Assembly (NCBI RefSeq): GCF_041395345.1
Contig: NZ_JAWLAR010000001.1
Coordinates: forward strand, 124,001-188,000
Direction: 5' to 3'
DNA from: Dokdonella sp041395345
Lineage (GTDB): Bacteria > Pseudomonadota > Gammaproteobacteria > Xanthomonadales > Rhodanobacteraceae
Length of the DNA stretch: 64,000 bases
Position 1 is the stretch's first letter. Every line of letters begins with the position of its first letter. The position numbers and the translations under genes were made by a program. Under the pieces are notes generated by a model, which saw only the letters and a program-made list of their open reading frames with translations, was not told where the DNA came from and searched no databases. Below are positions 41,594 to 51,191 of this stretch, piece after piece.

Positions 41594-43400
41594 CGGATAT
41601 GACTGCGCCTGTCACTTCGGGCAGCGAGAAATAGAGGGTTGCTCCCTGGTCGGGCACGGCATCGGCCCAGGTGCGGCCGCCATGCCTGCCGATGATGCGG
41701 CGGACATTGGCCAGACCGATACCGGTGCCAGGGAACTCGGACGCCTTGTGCAGACGCTGAAAGACGCCAAAAAGCTTGCCTGCGTACTCCATGTCGAATC
41801 CGGTACCGTTGTCGCGCACAAAGAAGGTGATTTCTCCTTCGGTCTCGCGCTCTACGCCGATTTCGATTTCAGCCCTGTCGCGCCCCGAAGTGTACTTGAT
41901 GGCGTTCGAAAGCAGATTCTGCCAAACCCTTCTGAGCATGCTCTCGTCACCCATCACCGTGGGCAAATCGGCAACCTTCCAGACGATATCCCGCTCCTCG
42001 TGATCGGCCAGCATCATCGAGCGCAATTCCTCGACGAGCTGGTTCATGTTTACCGCAGAGACCCTGAACGCACCGCGACCGAGTCGCGAATACTCGAGCA
42101 GGTCTTCGATCAGACGCGACATGCGATGTGCAGCGTCGCTGATCACGCCAAGGAAATGCCGGGCCTTGTCATCCGCTGATTCACCGAGATGGTTGCCCAG
42201 CTTCTCGGCAAAGCCGGCGATATGGCGCAACGGCGCACGCAAGTCGTGTGACACCGAATAGCTGAATGCCTCCAGTTCGCGATTCACTTCGGAGAACTGT
42301 TCCACCTTGATTTCGAGGTCTTCATTCAGTTCGCTGATTCTCTGCTCGTAGCGCTTGCGTGCGGTGACATCGCTGACGGTCAGCAGAATCGTCTGTTCGG
42401 CACCGAATTCAGCGCTGTCGGAGAGGTCCATGCGCCGCGCATTCACCAGCACGATGCGTTCGATGTCATCGGCACTGTACTGTTCCAGTTCGAAATCCCA
42501 GATTTCCCGCCCGCGCGCGGCGACGTCGAGCAGGCGCTGCAACAGCATCGGATTGTCCCAGGCGCCATCGCCAAGGTTCTTGAGGTGGTCATCCTCACCT
42601 TGCTGCGGCGGCTTGCCATAGAACTCCGCGAATGCCTCATTGGCCATCAAGACACGCAATGAGGAATCCAGAACGGCAATGGGTTCGCGCATGCTCTGCA
42701 CGATGAGCCGCGAGCGTTCCACGGCCGTGCGCGCAAGTTCTTCGGCGCTGCGCCGGTGCTGTGCCTGTCGCTCGGAAACGAACACCACCGAACCGAGCAG
42801 CAGCAACTGGGCAATGAGGGCGCCGGCAATCGTCCAGCGCGAGGCACGCGTGGTCTGTGCCATCTCTTCTTCGCGCTGTCGATACAGTGCCTCCTCGGTG
42901 CTGACGATCTCCCAGGACGTCTCCCGCGATCCGAACATTCTGGCACCGTCATTCAGCGTTTCCATCGCGGCGTCGAAATTCTTGTTGCGGATCTGATCCA
43001 GAGCACTGTCCAGCATCTTCATGCGGCCATCGAGCAGCACTCGCAGCGCTCCGATCCTGCCCTGCTGCTCGATGTTGTCGCGCGTGCTGTTTACGAGATC
43101 GTCGAGCAAGGGCGTGATGCGTGCGCGAACGTCCGCATAGGCGGGCCTGTTTTCGCCGGGATAGACGTCCACAAGCTCGGACAGCACGAGGCTCTCCAGT
43201 TCACTCATCTGGAATCCCAGTTCGTACAACTTCTCCCGCACGGCGGCCGAATGCACGACCCAGTTCGACGCGAGCAGCATGCGATCGGCGCTGGAGCGGA
43301 TGATCGTATAGGGCAGGGCCACGCTGGCAGCGACGGCGATCACGAGCAGAACGATTCTCAGGCGGGTTTCGACTTCCGCCGTCAGCTTTGGCCACTGCAT
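41571..43400 (-). CDS. Membrane sensor histidine kinase with PAS domain
   Basis: A 609-residue sensor. Membrane helices at about 14-35 and 188-208 enclose a helical periplasmic region of about 150 residues (CHASE3-like in layout). A PAS domain follows (about 228-345), then a coiled coil and a HisKA box with His385 in FSYSVSHDLRAPLRH, and an HATPase with NLLSNAIKYTSG, DNGTGFD and GTGIGLA. This architecture is typical of kinases paired with Rcp1-like receivers. The operon order is sensor, receiver, hybrid. The signal is unknown. Confidence 0.92.
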   Translation of the reverse strand: MQWPKLTAEVETRLRIVLLVIAVAASVALPYTIIRSSADRMLLASNWVVHSAAVREKLYELGFQMSELESLVLSELVDVYPGENRPAYADVRARITPLLDDLVNSTRDNIEQQGRIGALRVLLDGRMKMLDSALDQIRNKNFDAAMETLNDGARMFGSRETSWEIVSTEEALYRQREEEMAQTTRASRWTIAGALIAQLLLLGSVVFVSERQAQHRRSAEELARTAVERSRLIVQSMREPIAVLDSSLRVLMANEAFAEFYGKPPQQGEDDHLKNLGDGAWDNPMLLQRLLDVAARGREIWDFELEQYSADDIERIVLVNARRMDLSDSAEFGAEQTILLTVSDVTARKRYEQRISELNEDLEIKVEQFSEVNRELEAFSYSVSHDLRAPLRHIAGFAEKLGNHLGESADDKARHFLGVISDAAHRMSRLIEDLLEYSRLGRGAFRVSAVNMNQLVEELRSMMLADHEERDIVWKVADLPTVMGDESMLRRVWQNLLSNAIKYTSGRDRAEIEIGVERETEGEITFFVRDNGTGFDMEYAGKLFGVFQRLHKASEFPGTGIGLANVRRIIGRHGGRTWADAVPDQGATLYFSLPEVTGAVISDGTTHES

Positions 43401-43525
43401 TCGATGTCCTGGTAGTAGGATGACCCCATAGATGTGGTCGGAACGCGGGGCAAGAGATTTCCCGATTCGCTTCCGACCATACGCCCGCTCTGCAGGATAG
43501 ATTATCAAACCCCAATGGTGGCTTT

Positions 43526-44332
43526 ATGGAATCCTCCCGACGAGTCCTGATCACCGGAGCCGGCAGCGGCCTTGGTCGAGCACTGGCCTTTCGCTACGCA
43601 GAAGCCGGCTGGCGTGTCGCCTGCGCCGACATCCGCCTGGATCGGGCCAGGGAAACGGTCGGCCTGATCACGGGCTTCGGCATAGGTGCAATGGCTCTGC
43701 AGGTGGATGTCGGCGACGACGAGTCGTTCGAGGACCTTCGTGACCAGATCCTGGCCGCCTGGGAGGGGGTCGACCTGGTCATCAACAACGCCGGCGTATC
43801 CGGGGGTGGCTCGGTGCTCAACGCCTCGATGTCGGATTGGCACTGGATGCTGAACATCAACCTGCTCGGCGTCGTGCGCGGTTGCCGGCTGTTCGGTCCG
43901 GTCCTTGTCGAACAGGGTACGGGACATATCGTCAATATCGCCTCATTCGCCGCCCTTGCCGGCGGTCCGAACATGGCCACCTACGCTACCGCCAAGGCTG
44001 GCGTGGTCACGGTGTCGGAGGGGCTGCGCGCCGACCTGCATGGCAGTGGCATCAGCGTGTCCGTCGTCTGCCCGAGCTTTTTCCAGACCAATCTGCTCGA
44101 AGGTTTCCGCGCGCCGGATACCACGTCGCTGAACGTGGCCAGGAAGCTCATGCGCAACGCAAGGGAAACGCCGGCGGATATCGCCGAATCCATCTATCGC
44201 AGCGTCGAGCGTGGCGAATTCCTGATCCTGCCGACGGCCGAAGTGCGCAAGGCCTGGCGTCTCAAGCGCTGGTTTCCGGATTTCTATTTCCGCAAGCTCA
44301 TGCAACTGGTCCAGCAGAGGGGAACGAACTGA
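43526..44332 (+). CDS. Short-chain dehydrogenase/reductase
   Basis: A 268-residue classical SDR: nucleotide-binding TGAGSGLGRALA (10-21), NNAG (about 89-92), the catalytic Ser in NIASFAALAGG (about 140) and YATAK (about 154-158). The C-terminal extension with WRLKRWFPDFYFRKLMQL is basic and amphipathic. NADP+ versus NAD+ preference cannot be told. Its stop overlaps the start of the saccharopine-dehydrogenase-like gene by one base. Confidence 0.9.
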   Translation: MESSRRVLITGAGSGLGRALAFRYAEAGWRVACADIRLDRARETVGLITGFGIGAMALQVDVGDDESFEDLRDQILAAWEGVDLVINNAGVSGGGSVLNASMSDWHWMLNINLLGVVRGCRLFGPVLVEQGTGHIVNIASFAALAGGPNMATYATAKAGVVTVSEGLRADLHGSGISVSVVCPSFFQTNLLEGFRAPDTTSLNVARKLMRNARETPADIAESIYRSVERGEFLILPTAEVRKAWRLKRWFPDFYFRKLMQLVQQRGTN

Positions 44333-45378
44333 TGCATCCGATCCTGATCTATGGTGCCAACGGCTACACCGGCAGGCTGATCGCCGCCGAAGCCTGCAAG
44401 CGCGGCCTCAAACCCGTTCTCGCCGGACGCAATCGCGATGCGCTGGACGCCCTGGCCGAGCCGCTCAAGCTGACCCGCCGGGTTTTTGAACTTGGCGATC
44501 CGGCCGAAATCGACCGCAACCTCGATGGCATCCGGATCGTGCTCAATTGCGCGGGTCCGTTTGAACGCACCTGCGAACCGCTGCTGGAGGCCTGCTTGCG
44601 CAATCGGGCCCACTACCTCGACATCACCGGCGAAATCGATGTCTTTGCGCTCTGCCACCACACCGATAAACGCGCGCAGTACGAGGGTGTCGTGGTGTTT
44701 CCCGGAACCGGCTTTGATGTTGTTCCCACCGATTGCCTGGCGGCAATGCTCAAGAACCGCCTGCCCGACGCGAGTCATCTGGTGCTGGGATTCGAGGCCG
44801 CCGGTGGACCCAGCCCCGGCACGGCCCGAACCAGTGTGGGTGGCCTGGTCAAGGGCGGACGCGCGCGTGTCAATGGCGAGGTGGTGGAGGTTCCGCTGGC
44901 GTGGAAGTCGCGCACGTTCACGCGCGAAGACGGCAGCGAGCGTTCCGCTGTCAGTATCCCCTGGGGCGATGTCTACACTGCATTCGTCTCGACAGGCATT
45001 CCGAATGTCGAGACCTACATGGCGATGCCCGAGAAGACGATCGCAAACATGCGTCGTCTGCGCCACCTGCGCTGGTTTCTCGGGCTGGGGCCTGTACAGA
45101 AGTTCCTCGAACGCAGGGCTGCGCAGACGGACGGGCCGGATGAACAGCGCCGCCAGCGCTGCGGATGCCAGGTCTGGGGCGAAGTGCGCAATGGCGCCGG
45201 CAAGGAAGTCGCGCTTTCCCTGATAACGCCGAATGGCTATTTGCTGACGGTCACGGCCAGTCTCGGCATCGTCGAGCATCTGCTGGCGAATTCCCCGGCC
45301 GGTGGTTATTACACGCCGTCGCTGCTGATGGGCGAGGATTATGTGCTCGGGTTGCCGGGCGTCCGGCTTGTCGAATAG
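44332..45378 (+). CDS. Saccharopine dehydrogenase-like (trans-acting enoyl reductase type) oxidoreductase
   Basis: A 348-residue Rossmann-fold protein: ILIYGANGYTGRLIA at residues 4-18 binds the dinucleotide, followed by VLAGRNRDALDALA and VLNCAGPFE, HYLDITGE and VVFPGTGFDVVPTD. The group (Sccpdh family) includes enoyl reductases that act in trans on lipid products. With the coupled SDR it may reduce a lipid or small ketone; no substrate is proven. It forms a two-gene operon with the SDR. Confidence 0.85.
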   Translation: MHPILIYGANGYTGRLIAAEACKRGLKPVLAGRNRDALDALAEPLKLTRRVFELGDPAEIDRNLDGIRIVLNCAGPFERTCEPLLEACLRNRAHYLDITGEIDVFALCHHTDKRAQYEGVVVFPGTGFDVVPTDCLAAMLKNRLPDASHLVLGFEAAGGPSPGTARTSVGGLVKGGRARVNGEVVEVPLAWKSRTFTREDGSERSAVSIPWGDVYTAFVSTGIPNVETYMAMPEKTIANMRRLRHLRWFLGLGPVQKFLERRAAQTDGPDEQRRQRCGCQVWGEVRNGAGKEVALSLITPNGYLLTVTASLGIVEHLLANSPAGGYYTPSLLMGEDYVLGLPGVRLVE

Positions 45379-45469
45379 GCCCATTCGCGGCGAAAACGCG
45401 CCGGGTCGGCCAGGCCGGACGATCCCGCGCGCGCTCTGGCGGATGGTGCTCACCGATTCCTGCAGCGCT

Positions 45470-45478
45470 TGCTAGAAT
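45470..45478 (+). promoter_or_regulatory. Candidate extended -10 promoter
   Basis: TGCTAGAAT matches an extended -10 element (TGnTAnnnT) 24 bases before the UPF0114 start codon. No good -35 is visible, which extended -10 promoters can tolerate. The assignment is by eye only. Confidence 0.4.
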
Positions 45479-45502
45479 CCGCGGCCCTGCCACCGACCGA
45501 GT

Positions 45503-46132
45503 ATGCGCATGTCGCAAGCCAAACCGCCCTTGAGCTTCTTTCCTGCCCTGATCTTCTCCTCACGCTGGCTGCAGCTGCCGCTGTACCTTGGCCTGATCAT
45601 CGCGCAGGGCGTGTACGTGATCCTGTTCGTCAAGGAATTGATCCACCTGATCCTGCACTCGACCTCGTTCGGCGAGCAGCAGATCATGCTGATCGTGCTC
45701 GGCCTGATCGACGTGGTCATGATCTCGAACCTGCTGATCATGGTCATCGTCGGTGGCTACGAAACCTTTGTCTCGCGACTCGGACTGCAGGGACACCCGG
45801 ATCAGCCGGAATGGCTCAGCCACGTCAATGCCTCGGTGCTCAAGGTCAAGCTGGCCATGGCGATCATCGGCATTTCCTCGATCCACCTGCTGAAGACCTT
45901 CATCGCGGCGGGAACTCTCGGTGGTCTTCCGTTTTGCAGCGCAAATGAACTCGCGCCAACGGCCAGTGCGGTGATCAACGGCACGATCCAGACCTGCACC
46001 ACGATGACCGAAGCCGGCGTCATGTGGCAGACGATCATCCACTGCGTCTTCATCCTGTCGGCCATCGGCATCGCCTATACCGACCGGGTCATGCAGAGTA
46101 TTCCGCGCAGCAAGCCGGGCGCCGCGCACTGA
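45503..46132 (+). CDS. UPF0114/TIGR00645 (YqhA-like) membrane protein
   Basis: A 209-residue inner-membrane protein. The N-terminal block LIFSSRWLQLPLYLGLIIAQ and DVVMISNLLIMVIVGGYETFVS are characteristic of TIGR00645. Four helices are expected. Cys residues lie in the central loop (PFCSANE, QTCTTM). E. coli YqhA has been suggested as a small-molecule channel, but no function is established. The start is the ATG at 45503 or 45509. Confidence 0.9.
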   Translation: MRMSQAKPPLSFFPALIFSSRWLQLPLYLGLIIAQGVYVILFVKELIHLILHSTSFGEQQIMLIVLGLIDVVMISNLLIMVIVGGYETFVSRLGLQGHPDQPEWLSHVNASVLKVKLAMAIIGISSIHLLKTFIAAGTLGGLPFCSANELAPTASAVINGTIQTCTTMTEAGVMWQTIIHCVFILSAIGIAYTDRVMQSIPRSKPGAAH

Positions 46133-46254
46133 AGGCACTGACGTTCAAGTGAGAGAAACCTGAACCCCAGTTGCGCAGGCGAACGGCACTGTCTTGCACG
46201 GGCACCTGAAGCCGGTCACCCTGCAGGTTCCAACCACGACACAGGGGTAGCACC

Positions 46255-46473
46255 ATGCGCATGGGAATGATCATTGCCGGAATCCTGTTCATTGTTGTCG
46301 GCGCGGCCGCATTCACGGGAAACCTGGATTTCAGCAGGGACAAGGAAGTACTGAAGATCGGTGGCTTGTCGGCGACCGTGCAGGAGGAAAAGACCGTGCC
46401 GCAGTGGGCGGGCGGTGCCGGCGTGCTGATTGGACTGGGCTTGCTGGTCGCCGGCGCAATGCGCAAGCGCTGA
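46255..46473 (+). CDS. Small two-helix membrane protein (DUF3185-like)
   Basis: A 72-residue protein preceded by AGGGGTAGCACC as ribosome site. It has an N-terminal helix (residues 3-20, MIIAGILFIVVGAAAF), a short Lys/Glu-rich exterior loop with KIGGLSATVQEEKTVPQWAGG, and a second helix at about 50-68 ending RKR. The pattern is that of DUF3185-type proteins, of unknown role. Confidence 0.7.
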   Translation: MRMGMIIAGILFIVVGAAAFTGNLDFSRDKEVLKIGGLSATVQEEKTVPQWAGGAGVLIGLGLLVAGAMRKR

Positions 46474-46521
46474 TCAGCCTGGTTCGACCCGGCAGCGGTG
46501 ACGGGCCACTACAATGGCGAC

Positions 46522-48738
46522 ATGGATGTTTCCCACCTGCTTGATGATCTGAATCCGGCCCAGCGAGAAGCGGTCAGCGCCGCGCAGGGCCATACCCTCG
46601 TACTCGCCGGAGCTGGCTCGGGCAAGACCCGGGTCCTGACCCATCGCATCGGCTGGCTGCTCGAGGTCGAGCGCGCATCGCCGTGGTCGATACTGGCGGT
46701 CACCTTCACCAACAAGGCCGCCGCAGAAATGCGCGCCCGTACCCAGGCTCTGGTTGGCGAGGGTCCGCGCGGTCTCACCATCGGTACCTTCCACGGCATT
46801 GCACATCGGCTGCTGCGCAGGCACTGGCGTGAAGCCCGCCTGCCCGAAACCTTCCAGATCCTCGATTCGGATGACCAGCAGCGCCTGATCAAGCGCACGA
46901 TCCAGGGCCTTGGCATCGACGAAGCGCGGTTCCCGCCCCGCCAGGCTGCCTGGTTCATCAATTCGGCCAAGGACGAAGGCAAGCGTCCCGAAGCCATCGA
47001 TGCGGCGGGCAATCCGATGGCCAGAACGATGGTCGACATCTATGTCGCCTACGAGCGTGCCTGCCAGCGTGCCGGTCTGGTCGACTTCGCCGAGCTGCTG
47101 CTGCGCTCGCATGAACTCTGGCTGCACGACGATGCCCTGCTTGCCCACTACCGTGAACGCTACCGGCACCTGTTGATCGACGAATTCCAGGACACCAATA
47201 CGCTGCAATACGCCTGGATTCGAGTACTCGCCGGGACCACCGGTCAGGTGTTTGTGGTGGGTGACGACGATCAGGCCATTTATGGCTGGCGCGGCGCGCG
47301 TGTTGAAAACGTGCAGCATTTCCTGCGCGATTTCCCCGAAGCGAGAACCATCCGCCTCGAGCAGAACTACCGTTCCACGGCGAACATTCTTGGCGCAGCC
47401 AATGCGGTCATCGCAAACAACCCGAGCCGACTCGGCAAGCAGTTGTGGACCGCCGACGGCGATGGCGACCCGATCGAAGTCTATGCGGCCTACAACGAGC
47501 AGGACGAGGCACGCTTCGTCATCGAACGCATTCGAGAGTACCTGCGCGAAGGCCATCGTGCGAACGACGTGGCGATTCTGTATCGCTCGAACGCGCAGTC
47601 GCGCAACTTCGAGGAACAGCTGATCCAGCACGACATCGCCTATCGTGTTTACGGCGGCCAGCGCTTCTTCGATCGCGCCGAGATCAAGGACGCGCTCGCC
47701 TATCTGCGCCTGATCGGCAACCGCCATGACGACGCGGCCTTCGAACGTGTCGTGAACACACCGCCTCGCGGTATCGGGGATCGCACGATCGACTTGCTGC
47801 GCGCGCGCGCGCGGCGCGAAGACACTTCGATGTGGGAAGCGGTCCTTTCCGAACTGACCGACAGCACGCTGGCCGGCCGGGCAAGGAATGCCTTGCGTAC
47901 CTTCCTCGAGCTGATCGAAGGACTGGCGCGGGATTGCCTGGCACCCGGGCAGGAACGACGCGAAACGGATGCCGAGGACGCGGACGCCGATGAACCCTTG
48001 CCGCTGTCCGAGCAGATGGATCATGTCATCGTGCGTTCGGGCATTCGCGACTACCACGAACGCGACAAGACCAGCGCCGAATCGAGGCTGGAGAATCTCG
48101 ACGAGCTGGTCAATGTCGCCGATCGTTTCGAGCGCACGCCCGAGGATTACGAGGCGGGATTGTCCGAGCTGGCCGCCTTTCTCTCGCATGCAGCACTCGA
48201 GTCCGGCGAAGCGCAAGGCGAGGCCTGGCAGGAGTGCGTGCAATTGATGACCCTGCATTCGGCCAAGGGCCTGGAATTTCCGCTGGTGTTCCTGGTGGGC
48301 CTCGAGGACGGTCTGTTTCCCAGCCACAAGTCGGTCGAGGAGCCCGGACGCCTGGAGGAGGAACGTCGTCTGGCCTATGTGGGCATTACCCGCGCACGCG
48401 AACACTTGTTGCTGTGCTATGCGGAAACACGGCGCATGCACGGAATGGAGATGTATGGCCGGCCTTCGCGATTCCTCGGCGAGATTCCAGCCGCATTGCT
48501 CAAGGAGATCCGCCCGCGCCCGCAACTGAGCCGCAGCCTGCCTGCCGCTGCGCACACCTCGCTGGCCGAGCACAACCACGGCCTGAAGCTCGGCCAGCGC
48601 GTCAGCCACTCCAATTTTGGTGAAGGCGTTGTGGTCGACTACGAGGGCACCGGCGCGCACACCCGCGTTCAGGTGAATTTTGAAGGGGCCGGCCAGAAGT
48701 GGCTGGTGCTCGCCTATGCCAATCTTTCGGCTGTTTGA
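46522..48738 (+). CDS. uvrD: DNA helicase II (UvrD)
   Basis: UvrD is a 3'-5' SF1A helicase of nucleotide-excision and mismatch repair. The 738-residue protein has motif I AGAGSGKT (31-38), Ia AVTFTNKAA, II DEFQDTN, III GDDDQAIYGWRGA, IV LEQNYRS, V TLHSAKGLEF and VI AYVGITRARE, plus a C-terminal LGQRVSHSNFGEG fold. The ATG at 46522 (MDVSHLLDDLNPAQREAV) is the standard start; an ATG at 46498 is in frame. It converges with the kinase gene. Confidence 0.97.
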   Translation: MDVSHLLDDLNPAQREAVSAAQGHTLVLAGAGSGKTRVLTHRIGWLLEVERASPWSILAVTFTNKAAAEMRARTQALVGEGPRGLTIGTFHGIAHRLLRRHWREARLPETFQILDSDDQQRLIKRTIQGLGIDEARFPPRQAAWFINSAKDEGKRPEAIDAAGNPMARTMVDIYVAYERACQRAGLVDFAELLLRSHELWLHDDALLAHYRERYRHLLIDEFQDTNTLQYAWIRVLAGTTGQVFVVGDDDQAIYGWRGARVENVQHFLRDFPEARTIRLEQNYRSTANILGAANAVIANNPSRLGKQLWTADGDGDPIEVYAAYNEQDEARFVIERIREYLREGHRANDVAILYRSNAQSRNFEEQLIQHDIAYRVYGGQRFFDRAEIKDALAYLRLIGNRHDDAAFERVVNTPPRGIGDRTIDLLRARARREDTSMWEAVLSELTDSTLAGRARNALRTFLELIEGLARDCLAPGQERRETDAEDADADEPLPLSEQMDHVIVRSGIRDYHERDKTSAESRLENLDELVNVADRFERTPEDYEAGLSELAAFLSHAALESGEAQGEAWQECVQLMTLHSAKGLEFPLVFLVGLEDGLFPSHKSVEEPGRLEEERRLAYVGITRAREHLLLCYAETRRMHGMEMYGRPSRFLGEIPAALLKEIRPRPQLSRSLPAAAHTSLAEHNHGLKLGQRVSHSNFGEGVVVDYEGTGAHTRVQVNFEGAGQKWLVLAYANLSAV

Positions 48739-48932
48739 TCTGTATGGGGCGCTGAAGTCCGACGACTTCTTCGGATCTCCCGCGTTGCAAGCCCGGGCAT
48801 GACGCCCGTTGTGCCGTTCGATTTTCGGATCTGGTGCAGAGGCCCCTCGACACGCTCGGGGCGAACGGTTCTCGGCGTGCGGGGAGTGCGCGTCACTGGG
48901 GAATGCGTTGCCCTTGCCCGACACCGGCCAGA

Positions 48933-48958
48933 AAAAAGCGGACCGAAGTCCGCTTTTT
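48933..48958. terminator. Bidirectional intrinsic terminator
   Basis: AAAAAGCGGAC (48933-48943), loop CGAA, GTCCGCTTTTT (48948-48958): a perfect 11-base stem whose A/T ends give a U-tract in both directions. It lies between the convergent uvrD and Ser/Thr kinase genes. The rest of the 237-base gap includes a copy of the CCCTCGACACGCTCGGGGCG dispersed motif. Confidence 0.88.
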
Positions 48959-48975
48959 CCTCATGCCGGGTGGTT

Positions 48976-50925
48976 TCAGCCGCGGCTGCTGCGCGAGCGG
49001 AACTCGGCGAGGTTCCTGTCGACGTCATCAAGCAGGGGCTCGACCGCTTCCTGGGCTTTCTCGGTCGCATTCAGGGTGCTGAAGTTGACCTGCGACTTGG
49101 CGCTGCTCCACAGCGTGCTGCCATCGGAAACACGGTAGGCCTTGACCCCGAGCTGCACGGTGTACAGCGTGGATGCCTGCCCATAGTAGAACAGCTCCTG
49201 CGAACCGACCGGCTTGGCCTGAATGAAGACCACGGCATCGGCACGCCCTGCAAGACGTCCCATGTCGGGACTGTTGCCCTGGACCTGGCCTGCCTCGATC
49301 ACGCGGAATCCGCGGCGCTGCAGCAGGCTGGCGATCGCATCGCGCGCCGGTTCGGCGATGACATCGTCGCCACCGAAGACAACGGCAATGGTCGGCACGC
49401 TCGGCTTGGCCGGCTTGGACGGTGCTTTCTTGGGCACCATGGCGACGGCCACGGCTTCCTCGGCCCGCGGCGCCGGCACATTGCCCTGGGATTCCTCGGC
49501 CGCTCGTGCCGCCGGCAGGTCACGCAAGGCATCGACGTCGGCTTGCGAAGCGCGTGGGCCGGGGCCGTCCGCGCCGGCATCGGCCACGGCGACCGTCGCC
49601 ACATCGTTCGATGCGCTCGTGTCCGAATCCTGACTCGTCACGACAGCAGCCTTTTCACCATCGGCCGTCGTGGCGGGGCTGTCTGCCCTCGTGTTGCTGT
49701 CGGTCGATTCATCGACCATGGCGACCCGGTCGGACTCGACACTGCTGAGGCCCGGGATCTTGTCCCGGAACGCCCATGCGCCTCCGATCAGACACAGCAC
49801 CAGGGCGGCAGCAATCGCCAGGGGCACAACGGAACTGCGCTTGTCGCTGGCACCGGCCTGGCTCTCGAGCACGGAACGGCGCTCGAACGCCTGTCCCGAG
49901 ACGCCCGGCGCAGTCGCGGACGCATCCTGCGACGGATACGCCGGCGGCATCGGCTGCGACGACGGAGTGATCCGGGTATTGGCTGCGCCCGAGTTCGAAA
50001 CCGGCGTCTTCGGCAGAGCGCTCTGGCCGGAGAACGGGGTTTTCTGGCCGACCATGGTGGCTGCGGCTGCCGAGACCTTGGGCACGATCGTGATCGGACC
50101 GCCCTTGGCCACCAGCGGGTGAGCGGCCAGATCCTCCGCCAGCTCGTGGCAACTCTGGTAGCGATCCTCCGGCTCCTTGGCGATCATCTTGGACAGGATC
50201 CAGGCGATCTGCTCGTCCACTTCCTTGTTCAGCTCGCGCACGTCCGGTATCTCGGCGCGGACGACCTCGAGCATCAGCCCGAGTGGCGATTCATCGGTGA
50301 ACGGCATGCGTCCGGCCAGCATCTCGAAAAACACGATGCCGAGCGAGAAGATGTCGGAACGCTGGTCGACCTTCTTGCCCAGGCAGACTTCCGGCGACAG
50401 ATAGCCCGGCGTGCCGACGAATTCGCCGGTCGAGGTCAGCTTGTTGGACAAGTCCTGGTTTGACAGGGCGATGCCGAAATCGGCGATCTTGATCGTGCCG
50501 CGACTGGAAACCATCAGGTTGCCTGGCTTGATGTCGCGGTGGATCACGCCCTTGTCGTGCGCCGTGGCGAGGCCGAGCGCGGTCTGGTAGATGATCTTCG
50601 CGGCCGGCCCGGCGGCGACCTTGTGCTCGCGCTTGAGCAGGGTACCCAGCGATTCGCCCTCGACAAATTCCATGACGAAGAAGGTCTGACCCTCGTCATC
50701 ACCGATGTAGTAGATCTGGATGATGTACGGATCATTGAGCGCGGCCATGCTGCGTGCTTCGCGCAGGAAGCGCTCCTTGACCCCCTCGTCGTGGGCAAGG
50801 GAATCGGCCAGAACCTTGATTGCGACGTAGCGGTTGAGCGAGGACTCGTGTCCCTTGTAGACGACGCCCATGCCTCCACGACCCAATTCGGAAACGATGT
50901 CGTAGTGTCCCAATCGCGTTTTCAT
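48976..50925 (-). CDS. Transmembrane Ser/Thr protein kinase with C-terminal periplasmic domain
   Basis: A 649-residue Hanks-type kinase. The kinase domain (about 8-270) has GRGGMGVVYKG, the ATP Lys37 in VAIKV, the catalytic HRDIKPGNLM with Asp131, and DFG at 149-151; GTPGYLSPE closes the activation loop. A Pro/Ser-rich linker leads to one helix at about 366-385, then an Ala/Asp-rich periplasmic spacer and a terminal domain (about 510-640) with VVFGGDDVIAEPARDAIASLL and YRVSDGSTLWS, which looks like a lipoprotein-type LpoB/CsgG-like fold. No PASTA domains. All catalytic residues are present. Substrates unknown. Confidence 0.9.
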   Translation of the reverse strand: MKTRLGHYDIVSELGRGGMGVVYKGHESSLNRYVAIKVLADSLAHDEGVKERFLREARSMAALNDPYIIQIYYIGDDEGQTFFVMEFVEGESLGTLLKREHKVAAGPAAKIIYQTALGLATAHDKGVIHRDIKPGNLMVSSRGTIKIADFGIALSNQDLSNKLTSTGEFVGTPGYLSPEVCLGKKVDQRSDIFSLGIVFFEMLAGRMPFTDESPLGLMLEVVRAEIPDVRELNKEVDEQIAWILSKMIAKEPEDRYQSCHELAEDLAAHPLVAKGGPITIVPKVSAAAATMVGQKTPFSGQSALPKTPVSNSGAANTRITPSSQPMPPAYPSQDASATAPGVSGQAFERRSVLESQAGASDKRSSVVPLAIAAALVLCLIGGAWAFRDKIPGLSSVESDRVAMVDESTDSNTRADSPATTADGEKAAVVTSQDSDTSASNDVATVAVADAGADGPGPRASQADVDALRDLPAARAAEESQGNVPAPRAEEAVAVAMVPKKAPSKPAKPSVPTIAVVFGGDDVIAEPARDAIASLLQRRGFRVIEAGQVQGNSPDMGRLAGRADAVVFIQAKPVGSQELFYYGQASTLYTVQLGVKAYRVSDGSTLWSSAKSQVNFSTLNATEKAQEAVEPLLDDVDRNLAEFRSRSSRG

Positions 50926-51191
50926 GCTGTGTCTCCCAGGCGCGTTGCGCCAGTAGTGGTGCTGCGAGATGAAATGCTAGCACCGGGAAGTAGCACCGGA
51001 TCGTCCATTGCTTCGCATTGAAAAGCGGACTGCGGACACGCCGGGAATGCAAACCAGATCACACTTTCATGACGTTAGCACAGCAGCGATGAGCCTGAAG
51101 CCTGCGCCAACGAATTGCATCCTGCTGCGACGCACAATATGCAGTGCGCGGGTACGCGCCGAGACGATTGTGCCACTTGTTCAGCGTTGCC

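Noticed and set aside
46474..48924. A very long open frame antisense to uvrD
   Set aside because: It lies fully opposite uvrD, whose motifs are complete; GC-rich DNA often leaves long antisense frames open. The translation has no recognisable family.
48799..50463. Long plus-strand frame opposite the Ser/Thr kinase
   Set aside because: It covers the kinase domain's antisense and crosses the bidirectional terminator; no family signature.
50926..51191. Possible small gene between the kinase and xanB2
   Set aside because: A short frame is open but has no clear start site or homology pattern; nothing else was seen in this 266-base gap.
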